From Bombella pollinis (GTDB lineage Bacteria; Pseudomonadota; Alphaproteobacteria; Acetobacterales; Acetobacteraceae): a stretch of DNA of 64,000 bases. The stretch spans positions 349,707-413,706 of the forward strand of contig NZ_JANIDX010000001.1 in assembly GCF_026385485.1 (NCBI RefSeq). Reading direction: 5' to 3'. Both the position numbers and the translations under genes were made by a program. Shown in pieces: positions 8,370 to 16,008 of this stretch (positions are counted from its first letter, which is position 1; each line of letters begins with the position of its first letter). Under the pieces are notes generated by a model that worked only from the letters and a program-made list of their open reading frames with translations, was not told where the DNA came from and searched no databases.

Positions 8370-9002
8370 TTATGGATGATTCCGATTCAAAAAACGGCGT
8401 TCATTTTCAGGCTCAAACGCTTCTTTTTGCTCTAAGCTATGAGCCGAAAATCCTTGTATTTCCTTATCTCCACCGGTCATATTGGCAGAAATACCAAGCT
8501 TATCTTGCGCTATAGGATGCGCCAGAAAAGACGATACAATCGCCGTGCGCATATCCCCACTCCACAAAGCCATCTGGGCAGGGGAAAAAGCAGCGGAAGA
8601 GCAAGCTGGTAATGTGCCTGCAAAAGCATCATCAAGCAGAGAGCCACGATCTTCAGCCTTTAAGGCTGTATAAGAGGTGCTAAAAAGATGCTGAGCGTAA
8701 TCATTAAGAGAGGCTAGGCCCATCTCCCAAGCTTTTAAGTCAGTTGGGAGGTCGGCAAAACGCCACCCATCACCCGGCCCGGCGAGGGTTTTATCAATCA
8801 TAACAGCAAGGTTAAGGTGAACATCACCAAGCAGAGAGCTTTGTGGCAAAATATCATCGCAAACTTGCTCTAAACAATCGAAAGATGATGCAGAGAGATG
8901 CTCTCTCTTGCCTTGTTCATCCTCCATACGTTGTAACAGCGCAAAGCGCGTGCGGGCTGATATATGGTCTGATTGAAGGAAATCAGGGGGTGTGCGTGGC
9001 AT
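8370..9002 (-). CDS. Gluconate 2-dehydrogenase subunit 3-like protein
   Basis: A 210-aa protein matching the small-subunit family (gluconate_2-dh3), the partner or chaperone of GMC-type dehydrogenase catalytic subunits. Recognisable parts are DDILPQ near residue 50, MIDKTLAGPGDGWRFADLP near 90, a helix with GLASLNDYAQHLF, and SPAQMALWSGDMRTAIVSSF followed by AHPIAQDKLGI. Most relatives carry an N-terminal Tat signal; this one begins MPRTPPDFLQSDHISARTRF and has none. AGGAAAAG lies just before the ATG. It is upstream of the GMC gene on the same strand but separated by the GTAC-rich gap. No cytochrome c subunit gene is nearby. Confidence 0.7.
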   Translation of the reverse strand: MPRTPPDFLQSDHISARTRFALLQRMEDEQGKREHLSASSFDCLEQVCDDILPQSSLLGDVHLNLAVMIDKTLAGPGDGWRFADLPTDLKAWEMGLASLNDYAQHLFSTSYTALKAEDRGSLLDDAFAGTLPACSSAAFSPAQMALWSGDMRTAIVSSFLAHPIAQDKLGISANMTGGDKEIQGFSAHSLEQKEAFEPENERRFLNRNHP

Positions 9003-9153
9003 GGTCTTTTCCTATAAGAAAGATGAAAAAAGTAAGAGAAGGCTTTACCCTATTGTCTCATCAGGAGATATAAGGGAATGAAATGCGAGGCCTTTTCTGG
9101 CAAGTGGGGGGTAAAACCCGTTTTTCAAGTTCTAAAAAAGCAGGAGACATAAG

Positions 9154-10263
9154 GTGACGGTTGAAATTAAGGTCCCTGTGCTTGGGGAGAGCCTAAATCA
9201 GGCAACCGTGGCACGTTGGCTCAAGCAGTCTGGTACATATGTACAGGCTGGGGAAACGATTTTAGAGCTAGAGACGGATAAAGTGACCCTAGATGTCCCC
9301 GCACCAGCGGCAGGGCAATTAACATATGACCTTGCTGAGGGCATTGATGTTGATGTTGGGCAGGTTGTTGCTCTTATTGATGAGACAGCACCACCACCGC
9401 GCGTTGCTCCAAAAGAGACGGTGGATGAACACGCCCCAGAGCCTGCGCTTGCGGTGGTTGATGATGCCCCACCGGCCTCTCCCGCCCCTCAAGAGGCTGT
9501 ATCTGTGAAAGATGATAGGCAAGAGAAAGAACCTTTCATAGAGCATGTGGCTGAGGGGAATGAAGGAGAACGGCGCGTACCGATGAGCCGCCTTCGCCAA
9601 ACCATCGCCCGTAATTTAAAGGCGGCGCAAAATAACGCGGCTATTCTTACAACCTTTAATGAGGTTGATATGAGCGCGGTGAAGGAATTGCGCGCTCAAT
9701 ATCGGGATTTGTTTGAGAAGAAGCATGAAGGTGCCCGATTGGGCTTTATGTCCTTTTTTGCTCGCGCTGTTATAGGGGCTTTAAAGGATTATCCTATCCT
9801 AAATGCACAGATTGACGGCCAAGAGATTGTCTATCGGGATCATGTTAATCTTGGCATTGCTGTGGGAACAGAGCGCGGCTTGGTGGTGCCTGTTCTGCGT
9901 CATGCAGAGACGTTGAGCTTTGCGGAGCTAGAGAAACGCATTGCCGATTATGGGAAACGGGCCCGTAAAGGTGGCCTTGCTCTTAAAGAGTTAGAAGGGG
10001 GGAGCTTTACCATCACGAATGGTGGAATCTTTGGTTCGTTGCTCTCCACGCCCATTCTTAATGCCCCGCAATCTGGGGTGTTGGGTATGCATGCAATTCA
10101 GGAGCGGCCTGTTGCCCGCAATGGGCAGGTGGTCATCCGGCCTATGATGTATGTGGCCCTCTCTTACGATCATCGGCTTGTTGATGGACGTGAGGCGGTA
10201 AGCTTCCTCGTGCGGTTAAAAGAGTTGATTGAAGACCCACGCCGTTTGCTTTTGGATATTTGA
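9154..10263 (+). CDS. sucB: 2-oxoglutarate dehydrogenase E2 (dihydrolipoyl succinyltransferase)
   Basis: E2 core enzyme that moves the succinyl group from E1 to CoA. The 369-aa chain has an N-terminal lipoyl domain (residues 1-77) with the lipoylated lysine K43 in ETDKVTLDVPAP. The C-terminal catalytic domain (about 145-369) ends with the DHRLVDG active site (H340). Between them, residues 78-145 form an Ala/Pro/acidic linker; I cannot find the usual 35-residue E1/E3 subunit-binding domain. The GTG start has AGGAGA 6 bases upstream. It is monocistronic: sucA and lpd are not adjacent, as also reported for some acetic acid bacteria. Confidence 0.9.
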   Translation: MTVEIKVPVLGESLNQATVARWLKQSGTYVQAGETILELETDKVTLDVPAPAAGQLTYDLAEGIDVDVGQVVALIDETAPPPRVAPKETVDEHAPEPALAVVDDAPPASPAPQEAVSVKDDRQEKEPFIEHVAEGNEGERRVPMSRLRQTIARNLKAAQNNAAILTTFNEVDMSAVKELRAQYRDLFEKKHEGARLGFMSFFARAVIGALKDYPILNAQIDGQEIVYRDHVNLGIAVGTERGLVVPVLRHAETLSFAELEKRIADYGKRARKGGLALKELEGGSFTITNGGIFGSLLSTPILNAPQSGVLGMHAIQERPVARNGQVVIRPMMYVALSYDHRLVDGREAVSFLVRLKELIEDPRRLLLDI

Positions 10264-10280
10264 CCCTAAGCTAAATGGTA

Positions 10281-10322
10281 AAAAAAACCCCTCTATTCTG
10301 ATTGGATAGAGGGGGTTTTGTT
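10281..10322. terminator. Bidirectional terminator after sucB and DUF3597
   Basis: An A-run then CCCCTCTAT, a loop, and ATAGAGGGGG then TTTTG form a strong stem with A/T runs on both sides. It lies between convergent sucB and the DUF3597 gene. Confidence 0.85.
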
Positions 10323-10354
10323 AAAGAGGTAAGGTTATAAGGGGGTGTTGATTA

Positions 10355-10729
10355 TCAATGGCCCCAACCAGCGGGGATTTTGCCACCATTGTTAGCAAGC
10401 TCGGTGTAAACTTGCTTAATGAGCCATACATTCATCGTGGCGGTATCGTTTTTATCGCCTGTATAATGCAGCTCATCAGCTAGGGACTGACGAGCCTGTA
10501 AGGAGCTGTCGAGCCCTAGGAGCTTGAGAAGATCAACAATCGATTCTTTATAGTTCAAAGGTTGTCCTGCCTTAGCAGCCAGCTCTTTTAGAACAGCATC
10601 TACATCGACTTGCGCAACAGAAGGCGTGGCAGATGGTGCAGCATTGTCAGCGGCTTCCGCAGGGGACGTGCCAAGCAGGCTTTTGGCAAAGTGCGAGACT
10701 TTGGAGACGATGTCGTTAAAAAGACCCAT
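10355..10729 (-). CDS. DUF3597 domain-containing protein
   Basis: A 124-aa protein of unknown function. It starts with an amphipathic helix MGLFNDIVSKVSHFAKSLLG, followed by an Ala/Pro-rich linker (about 25-40). The DUF3597 domain has VDVDAVLKELAAKAGQPLNY, LLKLLGLDSSL, the YTGD segment and the typical ending ANNGGKIPAGWGH. No signal peptide or membrane helix is seen. The family is widespread in proteobacteria, often as a single gene, and has been compared with LysM-linked proteins, but no activity is established. It is downstream of ahcY on the same strand, with a strong hairpin between them. Confidence 0.8.
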   Translation of the reverse strand: MGLFNDIVSKVSHFAKSLLGTSPAEAADNAAPSATPSVAQVDVDAVLKELAAKAGQPLNYKESIVDLLKLLGLDSSLQARQSLADELHYTGDKNDTATMNVWLIKQVYTELANNGGKIPAGWGH

Positions 10730-10769
10730 GATGTAGTCCTTCCTTCAAATAGGAGTGAAAAGGTTGGGC

Positions 10770-10811
10770 CATGCTCTTTGCCTTCATTTTTATATGAAAG
10801 CAAGGAGCATG
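10770..10811. repeat. Long hairpin between ahcY and the DUF3597 gene
   Basis: CATGCTCTTTGCCTTCA and TGAAAGCAAGGAGCATG form a 17-bp stem with one mismatch and one G-T pair around an 8-base AT loop. There is no T-run after it in either direction, so it is not a classical terminator. It could protect the ahcY 3' end or structure the leader of the downstream gene. Confidence 0.6.
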
Positions 10812-10825
10812 ACTGATAGTAGTGA

Positions 10826-12124
10826 TTAATATCGGTACAGGTCGTGCTTAAACGGCCCTGTTGGGGAAACACCGATATAATCAGCTTGCGCTTGCGTCAT
10901 CTTAGAGAGAGTGGCTCCGACCTTTGCGAGATGCAAGGCAGCGACTTTTTCATCAAGAATCTTTGGCAATGTGTACACTTTCCCCGCCTCATATTGGCCG
11001 GGTTTAGCGTTCCAAAGTTCAATCTGTGCAAGGGTTTGGTTGGTAAAGGAGGCAGACATCACAAAAGAGGGATGACCTGTTGCATTACCAAGATTCACCA
11101 AACGCCCTTCAGAGAGGAGGATTAAGCGGCGGTTAGGGGCAAGCTCAATCTCATCAACCTGTGGTTTAATGTTGGTCCATTTATGGTTGCGCAGGGCAGA
11201 GACCTGAATCTCACTATCAAAATGCCCGATATTGCAGACAATGGCCCGGTCTTTCATCTCACGCATATGCTCAATGGTGATGATGTCCTCATTACCGGTG
11301 CAGGTGACGAAAATATCCCCACGCGGAGCGGCATTTTCCATCGTGACGACTTCATACCCTTCCATAGCAGCTTGAAGGGCGCAGATTGGGTCTACCTCTG
11401 TGACCAGCACACGGCAGCCAGCACTCCGCAGAGAGGCGGCAGAGCCTTTACCCACATCACCATAACCAGCCACGACAGCGACTTTGCCAGCCATCATAAC
11501 ATCAGTCCCGCGGCGGATGGCATCAACCAAGCTCTCGCGGCACCCATAAAGGTTATCGAACTTCGATTTCGTCACGCTATCATTAACATTGATAGCAGGG
11601 ACTTTCAGCAGCCCTTTGCGTTCCATCTCCCAAAGGCGATGCACGCCTGTTGTGGTTTCTTCAGAGATACCGCGAACCTCTTTGAGAAGGTCGGGGTATT
11701 TTTCGTGCATGAGGGTTGTAAGGTCCCCCCCATCATCAAGGATCATATTAGGTGTCCAGCCATCAGGGCCTTTGATGGTCTGCTCAATACACCAAATGAA
11801 CTCCTCCTCATTCATCCCCTTCCACGCGAAAACGGGGATATTTGCTGCAGCAATGGCTGCGGCGGCTTGGTCTTGGGTGGAGAAGACATTGCAAGAGGAC
11901 CAACGGACCGTTGCCCCAAGGGCGATGAGTGTCTCAATAAGGACAGCGGTTTGAATGGTCATATGCAGGCAGCCAGCAATCCGCGCGCCTTTAAGCGGCT
12001 GGCTTTTGCCATATTCGGCACGCAGAGCCATCAGGCCCGGCATTTCCCCTTCTGCGATGGAGATTTCCTTACGGCCCCAATCGGCAAGGGACATATCGCG
12101 GACTTTGTAATCCTGTTTACTCAT
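10826..12124 (-). CDS. ahcY: Adenosylhomocysteinase
   Basis: Reversible hydrolysis of S-adenosylhomocysteine to homocysteine and adenosine, clearing the product of methyltransferases; a cytosolic NAD-bound tetramer. The 432-aa protein has the N-terminal RIAGCLHMTIQTAVLIETL substrate segment, the catalytic KSKFDNLYGCRESL stretch and the NAD-binding GYGDVGKGSAASL. It ends with the family's conserved PFKHDLYRY. It lacks the roughly 40-residue insert seen in some bacterial and plant enzymes. GAGGAA lies about 7 bases before the ATG. I looked for an SAH riboswitch in the 200-base leader and did not recognise one. Confidence 0.97.
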   Translation of the reverse strand: MSKQDYKVRDMSLADWGRKEISIAEGEMPGLMALRAEYGKSQPLKGARIAGCLHMTIQTAVLIETLIALGATVRWSSCNVFSTQDQAAAAIAAANIPVFAWKGMNEEEFIWCIEQTIKGPDGWTPNMILDDGGDLTTLMHEKYPDLLKEVRGISEETTTGVHRLWEMERKGLLKVPAINVNDSVTKSKFDNLYGCRESLVDAIRRGTDVMMAGKVAVVAGYGDVGKGSAASLRSAGCRVLVTEVDPICALQAAMEGYEVVTMENAAPRGDIFVTCTGNEDIITIEHMREMKDRAIVCNIGHFDSEIQVSALRNHKWTNIKPQVDEIELAPNRRLILLSEGRLVNLGNATGHPSFVMSASFTNQTLAQIELWNAKPGQYEAGKVYTLPKILDEKVAALHLAKVGATLSKMTQAQADYIGVSPTGPFKHDLYRY

Positions 12125-12298
12125 TTATTGTTCCTCAGCTTTTTGCTGTTTTTGGACCTCATAACTATAGAGCCTTGCATAGTCGGTGGGAAGGAGAGGA
12201 GGTTAAGAGTTTCCAGCAGAAAATAAGCCTCCCTATATTGCGTCCTATTTAGCAACGTGCCAGAGAACAAAGCGCGCTTTTAAATAAGGGGCGTTATA

Positions 12299-12313
12299 CC
12301 TCCCAGAGGGAGG
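12299..12313 (+). other. Perfect hairpin in the CorA/ZntB leader
   Basis: CCTCCC-AGA-GGGAGG is a perfect 6-bp stem about 50 bases before the transporter start. It is followed by a G/C-rich stretch that can also fold. Metal-ion transporter leaders are sometimes riboswitches, but I do not recognise a known Mg or Mn class. Confidence 0.4.
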
Positions 12314-12360
12314 GATGGCCGTGCCTTCGGTCCGGGTTAAAAACTGTAATGGGGGTGGTT

Positions 12361-13449
12361 ATGCCCGACAATACTGTTCCGACTTTCTCTTTTACAGTGC
12401 TGGACCCTGCTTTAAAGGAGGCTCATTCCGTCCCACGCATTAAAGGGCTTGTTTGGGCGATTGAGGCTGTGCCGGGGAAGGGCATCACCCCGTTGGAAGC
12501 CGATGAGGTCCAACGTATTTTGCAATCTCCCGCTGTGGAAGACCCAGAAAATGATGTGTTGTTAGAGGCGAACTCATGGTGTTGGCTGCATTTTGATACG
12601 GTTCATCGCTCTGCACGCAGCCATGTAGGGCGTTTGCCCGGTATGCCAGAAGATGTTGGCATGATGTTAGCAGAGACGGATTACGGCATTGCGTTGGAAG
12701 CCGCGGATGATACGGTTTGGGGGGCTTTACCGGCTTTTGATGATGCGTTAGCGGAGGAAGATCGCGAGATTTGTGCATGGCGGTTTGCGATGCGGCAAAA
12801 TTTGCTCATCACCACGCGCCGCACGCCCATCCCTGTTTTAGGATCGGCTTATCGCTCCTTACAGACACAAGGTGTCCCGCGTAATCCCGCTGGGGTTATA
12901 GACCGTGTTTTGAGGGACTTTACCGGGACGGTACGCCGCCAACTGGGCCAGCTTGATGATGAATTAGACCGCGCGGAAGATGTCCTCTTAGCTATTGAGC
13001 ATGGCTCCGACCTTGGGCATCTTGGTGGGATTGTAGGTAAAGTGCGCCGCCGTGCGACAGAGCTGCGGCGCGTTGTCATGCCGATTGACCGTGTATTGCG
13101 TGATGAAGATCTCGACCTCCCCGATTGGGCGGAGGATGATTTGCGTGACCGTGCCGAGCGACAGATTCATGCTGCGTTGGATGACCTCATCGCTTTACAA
13201 GACCGCGCGCGTTCGCTGCAAGATGAGCTTGCCTCTAGCCAAGCTGAAGAAACAAACCGCCGCCTATGCATTGTCTCTATTGTGACGACCCTTATGCTCC
13301 CTGCCACATTAGTAACGGGCTTCTTTGGGATGAATACCGGCGGTATGTTCCTAGCCTCTGGCGGGTTAGGCACCATCTTTGCGGGAGGGTTGTGTGTCGC
13401 GGCCATGATTGTGACCTTCATCTTTATGAAGATGGCACGGCTTTTTTAG
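12361..13449 (+). CDS. CorA/ZntB-family divalent metal ion transporter
   Basis: Inner-membrane pentameric channel for divalent cations. The 362-aa protein has a large cytoplasmic N-terminal domain, long coiled helices (QLDDELDRAEDVL, RSLQDELASSQAEETNR) and two C-terminal transmembrane helices joined by the signature GMN loop (FFGMNTGG). The loop lacks the MPEL sequence of classical CorA, and with the overall look this favours the ZntB branch. Metal specificity (Zn or Mg) is not certain. I chose the ATG at 12361, with a G-rich Shine-Dalgarno directly upstream; another in-frame ATG is at 12349. Monocistronic. Confidence 0.85.
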   Translation: MPDNTVPTFSFTVLDPALKEAHSVPRIKGLVWAIEAVPGKGITPLEADEVQRILQSPAVEDPENDVLLEANSWCWLHFDTVHRSARSHVGRLPGMPEDVGMMLAETDYGIALEAADDTVWGALPAFDDALAEEDREICAWRFAMRQNLLITTRRTPIPVLGSAYRSLQTQGVPRNPAGVIDRVLRDFTGTVRRQLGQLDDELDRAEDVLLAIEHGSDLGHLGGIVGKVRRRATELRRVVMPIDRVLRDEDLDLPDWAEDDLRDRAERQIHAALDDLIALQDRARSLQDELASSQAEETNRRLCIVSIVTTLMLPATLVTGFFGMNTGGMFLASGGLGTIFAGGLCVAAMIVTFIFMKMARLF

Positions 13450-13492
13450 ACAAATAAAGGAAGGAAACAGTAGCACAGAGCGTTGTTGCAAA

Positions 13493-13507
13493 TTATTATC
13501 ATAATAA
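13493..13507. promoter_or_regulatory. AT-rich 15-bp palindrome upstream of catalase (Fur-box-like)
   Basis: TTATTATCATAATAA is a perfect palindrome centred on C13500; extended to 9-1-9 it has one mismatch. The pattern resembles Fur/Mur-type boxes. Iron or manganese regulators often control catalases, so a role for katA is reasonable but unproven. It is about 225 bases before the start. Confidence 0.35.
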
Positions 13508-13686
13508 ATACTTACAGTCTTATATCGGTACTAATTATGAGAGACGATTATGTCATTCTTTTAAAGAAAAAGGGGATGGACAGCATCCGCAAACCTGCTT
13601 ATCCTCCCGCATTGAAGGCTAATACCGGAGTGGATTGGAACTGTTTATTAGAGAAACAGGATTAATCATCTTCCTTTTCGCGTAGG

Positions 13687-13715
13687 TACTACCTATTTTC
13701 TGACATCAGATAGTA
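13687..13715 (+). promoter_or_regulatory. Inverted repeat abutting the catalase ribosome-binding site
   Basis: TACTA + TCTGA (split by 7 bases) pairs with TCAGATAGTA around a CA loop. The right arm touches the Shine-Dalgarno (AAGGAAGGAG) of katA. It could be a repressor operator or a translation-controlling hairpin. Confidence 0.35.
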
Positions 13716-13732
13716 AGGAAGGAGTCCTTTAA

Positions 13733-15175
13733 ATGTCTGATAAAAACATCATTCGCACAACAGCCGGTGCCCCTTGGGTGAGCAATCAGGACAGTAAATC
13801 TGCTGGTCCTCGTGGTCCGTTGCTGCTGGAGAATTATCAGCTAATTGAAAAGCTGGCTCACCAGAATCGTGAGCGTATCCCAGAGCGTACCGTCCATGCT
13901 AAGGGTGTTGGTGCCCATGGGACATTGACTGTCACAAAGGACATCACGAAATATACATGTGCGTCTCTTTTCTCCAAGGTTGGGAAGAAGACGGAGATGT
14001 TCTTGCGGGCTTCCACCGTTGCTGGTGAGCGCGGGGCTGCTGATGCCGAGCGTGACGTACGCGGTTGGGCGCTGAAGTTCTATACCGATGACGGTAACTG
14101 GGATTTGGTGGGTAATAACACGCCGGTCTTCTTCATCCGTGATCCGATCAAGTTCCCGGACTTCATCCATACGCAAAAGCGTCATCCACGCACTAATCTG
14201 CGTTCTGCTACAGCGATGTGGGACTTCTGGTCTCTTAGCCCGGAGAGCTTGCATCAGGTCACTATCCTGATGTCTGATCGTGGTATCCCTAAAGGCATCC
14301 GTAACATGAACGGGTATGGCAGCCATACCTACTCCATGTGGAATGCGAAAGGTGAGCGCTTCTGGGTGAAGTTCCACTTCAAGACCCAGCAAGGTCATGA
14401 GTTCTACACAACTGAGGAAGCGGCCGAGGTTGTTGCTAAGACCCGTGAATCCACACAAGAAGACCTGTATGAGAACATCGAGAAGGGGAACTTCCCCAAA
14501 TGGACGTTCTATATCCAGGTGATGGAAGAAGAAGAAGCCGAGCGCGTCAACTTTAATCCGTTTGATGTAACCAAGGTTTGGTCTCATAAGGATTATCCGT
14601 TGATTGAGGTTGGTGAGCTAGAGCTTAACCGCAACCCAGAGAATTACTTCGCTGAGGTTGAGCAGGCTTCGTTCTCTCCATCCAATATTGTGCCGGGTAT
14701 TGGTTTCTCTCCTGACCGTATGTTGCAGGGGCGTATCTTCGCCTATGCAGATGCGCATCGCTACCGTGTTGGGACGCATTATGAGGCATTGCCGATTAAC
14801 CGTCCTAAAATCAAGGTGAAGAATTATCATCTTGATGGGCCGATGCTTCATGATGTGCCAAAGCGTGGCGATGGCGATTATTATGAGCCAAACTCCTTTG
14901 GTGGCCCGGTAGAGGATTTAGCAGCGATGGAGCCGCCGCTGCGTGTTAGTGGGGATGCCACCTATTACGAGCATCGTAAGGATGGTGACGACTTCGCTCA
15001 GCCGCGTGCTTTGTTCCATCTGTTTGATGCAGGGCAGAAGCAGCGTCTGTTCAACAATATCGCAGGGGCTATGGCTGGTGTGCCGCAAAATATCATCGAC
15101 CGTCAGCTTGCTTTGTTTGAGAAGGTTGACCCTGCCTATGCCGAAGGGGTCCGTAAGGCTCTAAAAGGCTGCTAA
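13733..15175 (+). CDS. katA: Monofunctional heme catalase (clade 3, small subunit)
   Basis: Converts hydrogen peroxide to water and oxygen; a cytosolic tetramer. The 480-aa small-subunit type has the distal catalytic His (H55 in ERTVHAKGVG), the distal Asn in VGNNTPVFFIRD, and the proximal Tyr region RIFAYADAHRYRVG. The NADPH-binding type core is present with no C-terminal flavodoxin-like domain, so it is not the large HPII type. The strong AAGGAAGGAG fixes the ATG. Codon use is more GAG/CGT-biased than the flanking genes, suggesting high expression. A strong terminator follows. Confidence 0.95.
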   Translation: MSDKNIIRTTAGAPWVSNQDSKSAGPRGPLLLENYQLIEKLAHQNRERIPERTVHAKGVGAHGTLTVTKDITKYTCASLFSKVGKKTEMFLRASTVAGERGAADAERDVRGWALKFYTDDGNWDLVGNNTPVFFIRDPIKFPDFIHTQKRHPRTNLRSATAMWDFWSLSPESLHQVTILMSDRGIPKGIRNMNGYGSHTYSMWNAKGERFWVKFHFKTQQGHEFYTTEEAAEVVAKTRESTQEDLYENIEKGNFPKWTFYIQVMEEEEAERVNFNPFDVTKVWSHKDYPLIEVGELELNRNPENYFAEVEQASFSPSNIVPGIGFSPDRMLQGRIFAYADAHRYRVGTHYEALPINRPKIKVKNYHLDGPMLHDVPKRGDGDYYEPNSFGGPVEDLAAMEPPLRVSGDATYYEHRKDGDDFAQPRALFHLFDAGQKQRLFNNIAGAMAGVPQNIIDRQLALFEKVDPAYAEGVRKALKGC

Positions 15176-15206
15176 GCTGGTTTAAGCATCTACGCTAAAC
15201 TAGGGA

Positions 15207-15242
15207 AAAGCCCTCTGCGTATATAACGCAGGGGGTTTTTTT
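15207..15242. terminator. Bidirectional terminator after catalase
   Basis: AAAAGCCCTCTGCGT and ACGCAGGGGGTTTTTT form a GC-rich stem with A- and T-runs on either side. Its end overlaps the stop codon of the convergent gene at 15241. Confidence 0.85.
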
Positions 15243-15906
15243 ATGTGTGGATATGGATGATGAAGGTAGAGGCAAGGGAGGGATCATCACCTTGTTGTAA
15301 GGTGATGACATCTTGTTGTCCGGCGGGGAGTTGCCCAAGGCGTGTTAATTCAGAAAGATTTTCAGGGAGGGGGACGTCAATCTCTCCAATATGGAGATGG
15401 AAGGGCACCTCTGATGAAACATGAGCTGGGCCAATAACATGCTGATTTAACGCGCGGAGTTCAGCGTGGTTTTGGTCGATGAGGCGTGCAAGCCCTTTAT
15501 AGCCCTCTAGTGTTAAGGGGAGGAAAGAGCTTGCTTCATCTTGGCTCTCGGCAGTGAAATCAAGCGTATTATCCTCCGACCTAAAGGTAAGCCAATGACG
15601 GTTTGTTTCTGCATTGCGGAGGGTTATCAAACCGCGTGATGTGGGGATGATGTCACTCTCTGGCAGAGGGAAGGGGAGGGAGATGCGTTTATGAAACCGT
15701 GCCGTGAGAGGGGGGTTATCCTCATAAGAGGTGAGAGGAGCCTTTAGATAAAGGGCAAGGCCGGGGAGCTGATGTGCTGTAAAGGGTTGGAGGATAATTG
15801 CATCAGCAAGGCTATCATGGCTCATCATTTGGCCTGTTGCATCTAATAGCCAGAGATGATGGGCGTTTGCTGCTGTCATATGCTCAAAAGGGGAAGAAAG
15901 AGGCAT
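15241..15906 (-). CDS. Conserved-looking protein of unknown function
   Basis: A 221-aa protein I do not recognise. No signal peptide, membrane helix or cysteine cluster is visible. It has a mid-section with HWLTFRSEDNTLDFTAES and a C-terminal half with beta-rich segments (VPFHLHIGEIDVPLP, DVITLQQGDD). The frame is open to an ATG at 15936, but only the ATG at 15906 has a Shine-Dalgarno (GTAGGA, 6 bases). Upstream are a tandem decamer and a parS-like half-degenerate site. It lies between catalase and pirin on the same strand as pirin. Function unknown. Confidence 0.6.
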   Translation of the reverse strand: MPLSSPFEHMTAANAHHLWLLDATGQMMSHDSLADAIILQPFTAHQLPGLALYLKAPLTSYEDNPPLTARFHKRISLPFPLPESDIIPTSRGLITLRNAETNRHWLTFRSEDNTLDFTAESQDEASSFLPLTLEGYKGLARLIDQNHAELRALNQHVIGPAHVSSEVPFHLHIGEIDVPLPENLSELTRLGQLPAGQQDVITLQQGDDPSLASTFIIHIHT

Positions 15907-15931
15907 AATAATCCTACCGGAGTGTCTCATA

Positions 15932-15952
15932 GGCATATAGGTGGCATATAGG
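15932..15952. repeat. Tandem decamer GGCATATAGG x2
   Basis: GGCATATAGG occurs at 15932 and again at 15943, an 11-base step close to one helical turn, directly upstream of the unknown gene. Such spacing suits a regulator binding one face of DNA. Confidence 0.45.
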
Positions 15953-15966
15953 TTTCACGGGAAACA
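15951..15966. other. Degenerate parS-like 16-mer
   Basis: GGTTTCACGGGAAACA matches the common parS consensus TGTTTCACGTGAAACA at 14 of 16 positions. It lies in the short gap between pirin and the unknown gene. It is weaker than the site at 18583 and could be a chance half-site. Confidence 0.35.
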
Positions 15967-16008
15967 TTCTAGTTGAAACCATAAAATTGCACCCCGGTAG
16001 GTTTGGGG

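Noticed and set aside
11183..12226. A 347-codon open frame on the plus strand
   Set aside because: It is antisense to ahcY, which has full family motifs; the translated product has no recognisable domain or ribosome site.
12125..12348. SAM/SAH or metal riboswitch in the ahcY/CorA intergenic region
   Set aside because: Hairpins are present, but I could not match the conserved cores of known classes.
13537..13665. A 42-codon frame (starting MRDDYVILLKKKG) upstream of catalase
   Set aside because: No ribosome site and no similarity; kept out because the region looks regulatory.
13841..14587. A 248-codon minus-strand frame inside catalase
   Set aside because: Antisense shadow of katA caused by its codon bias; no motif.
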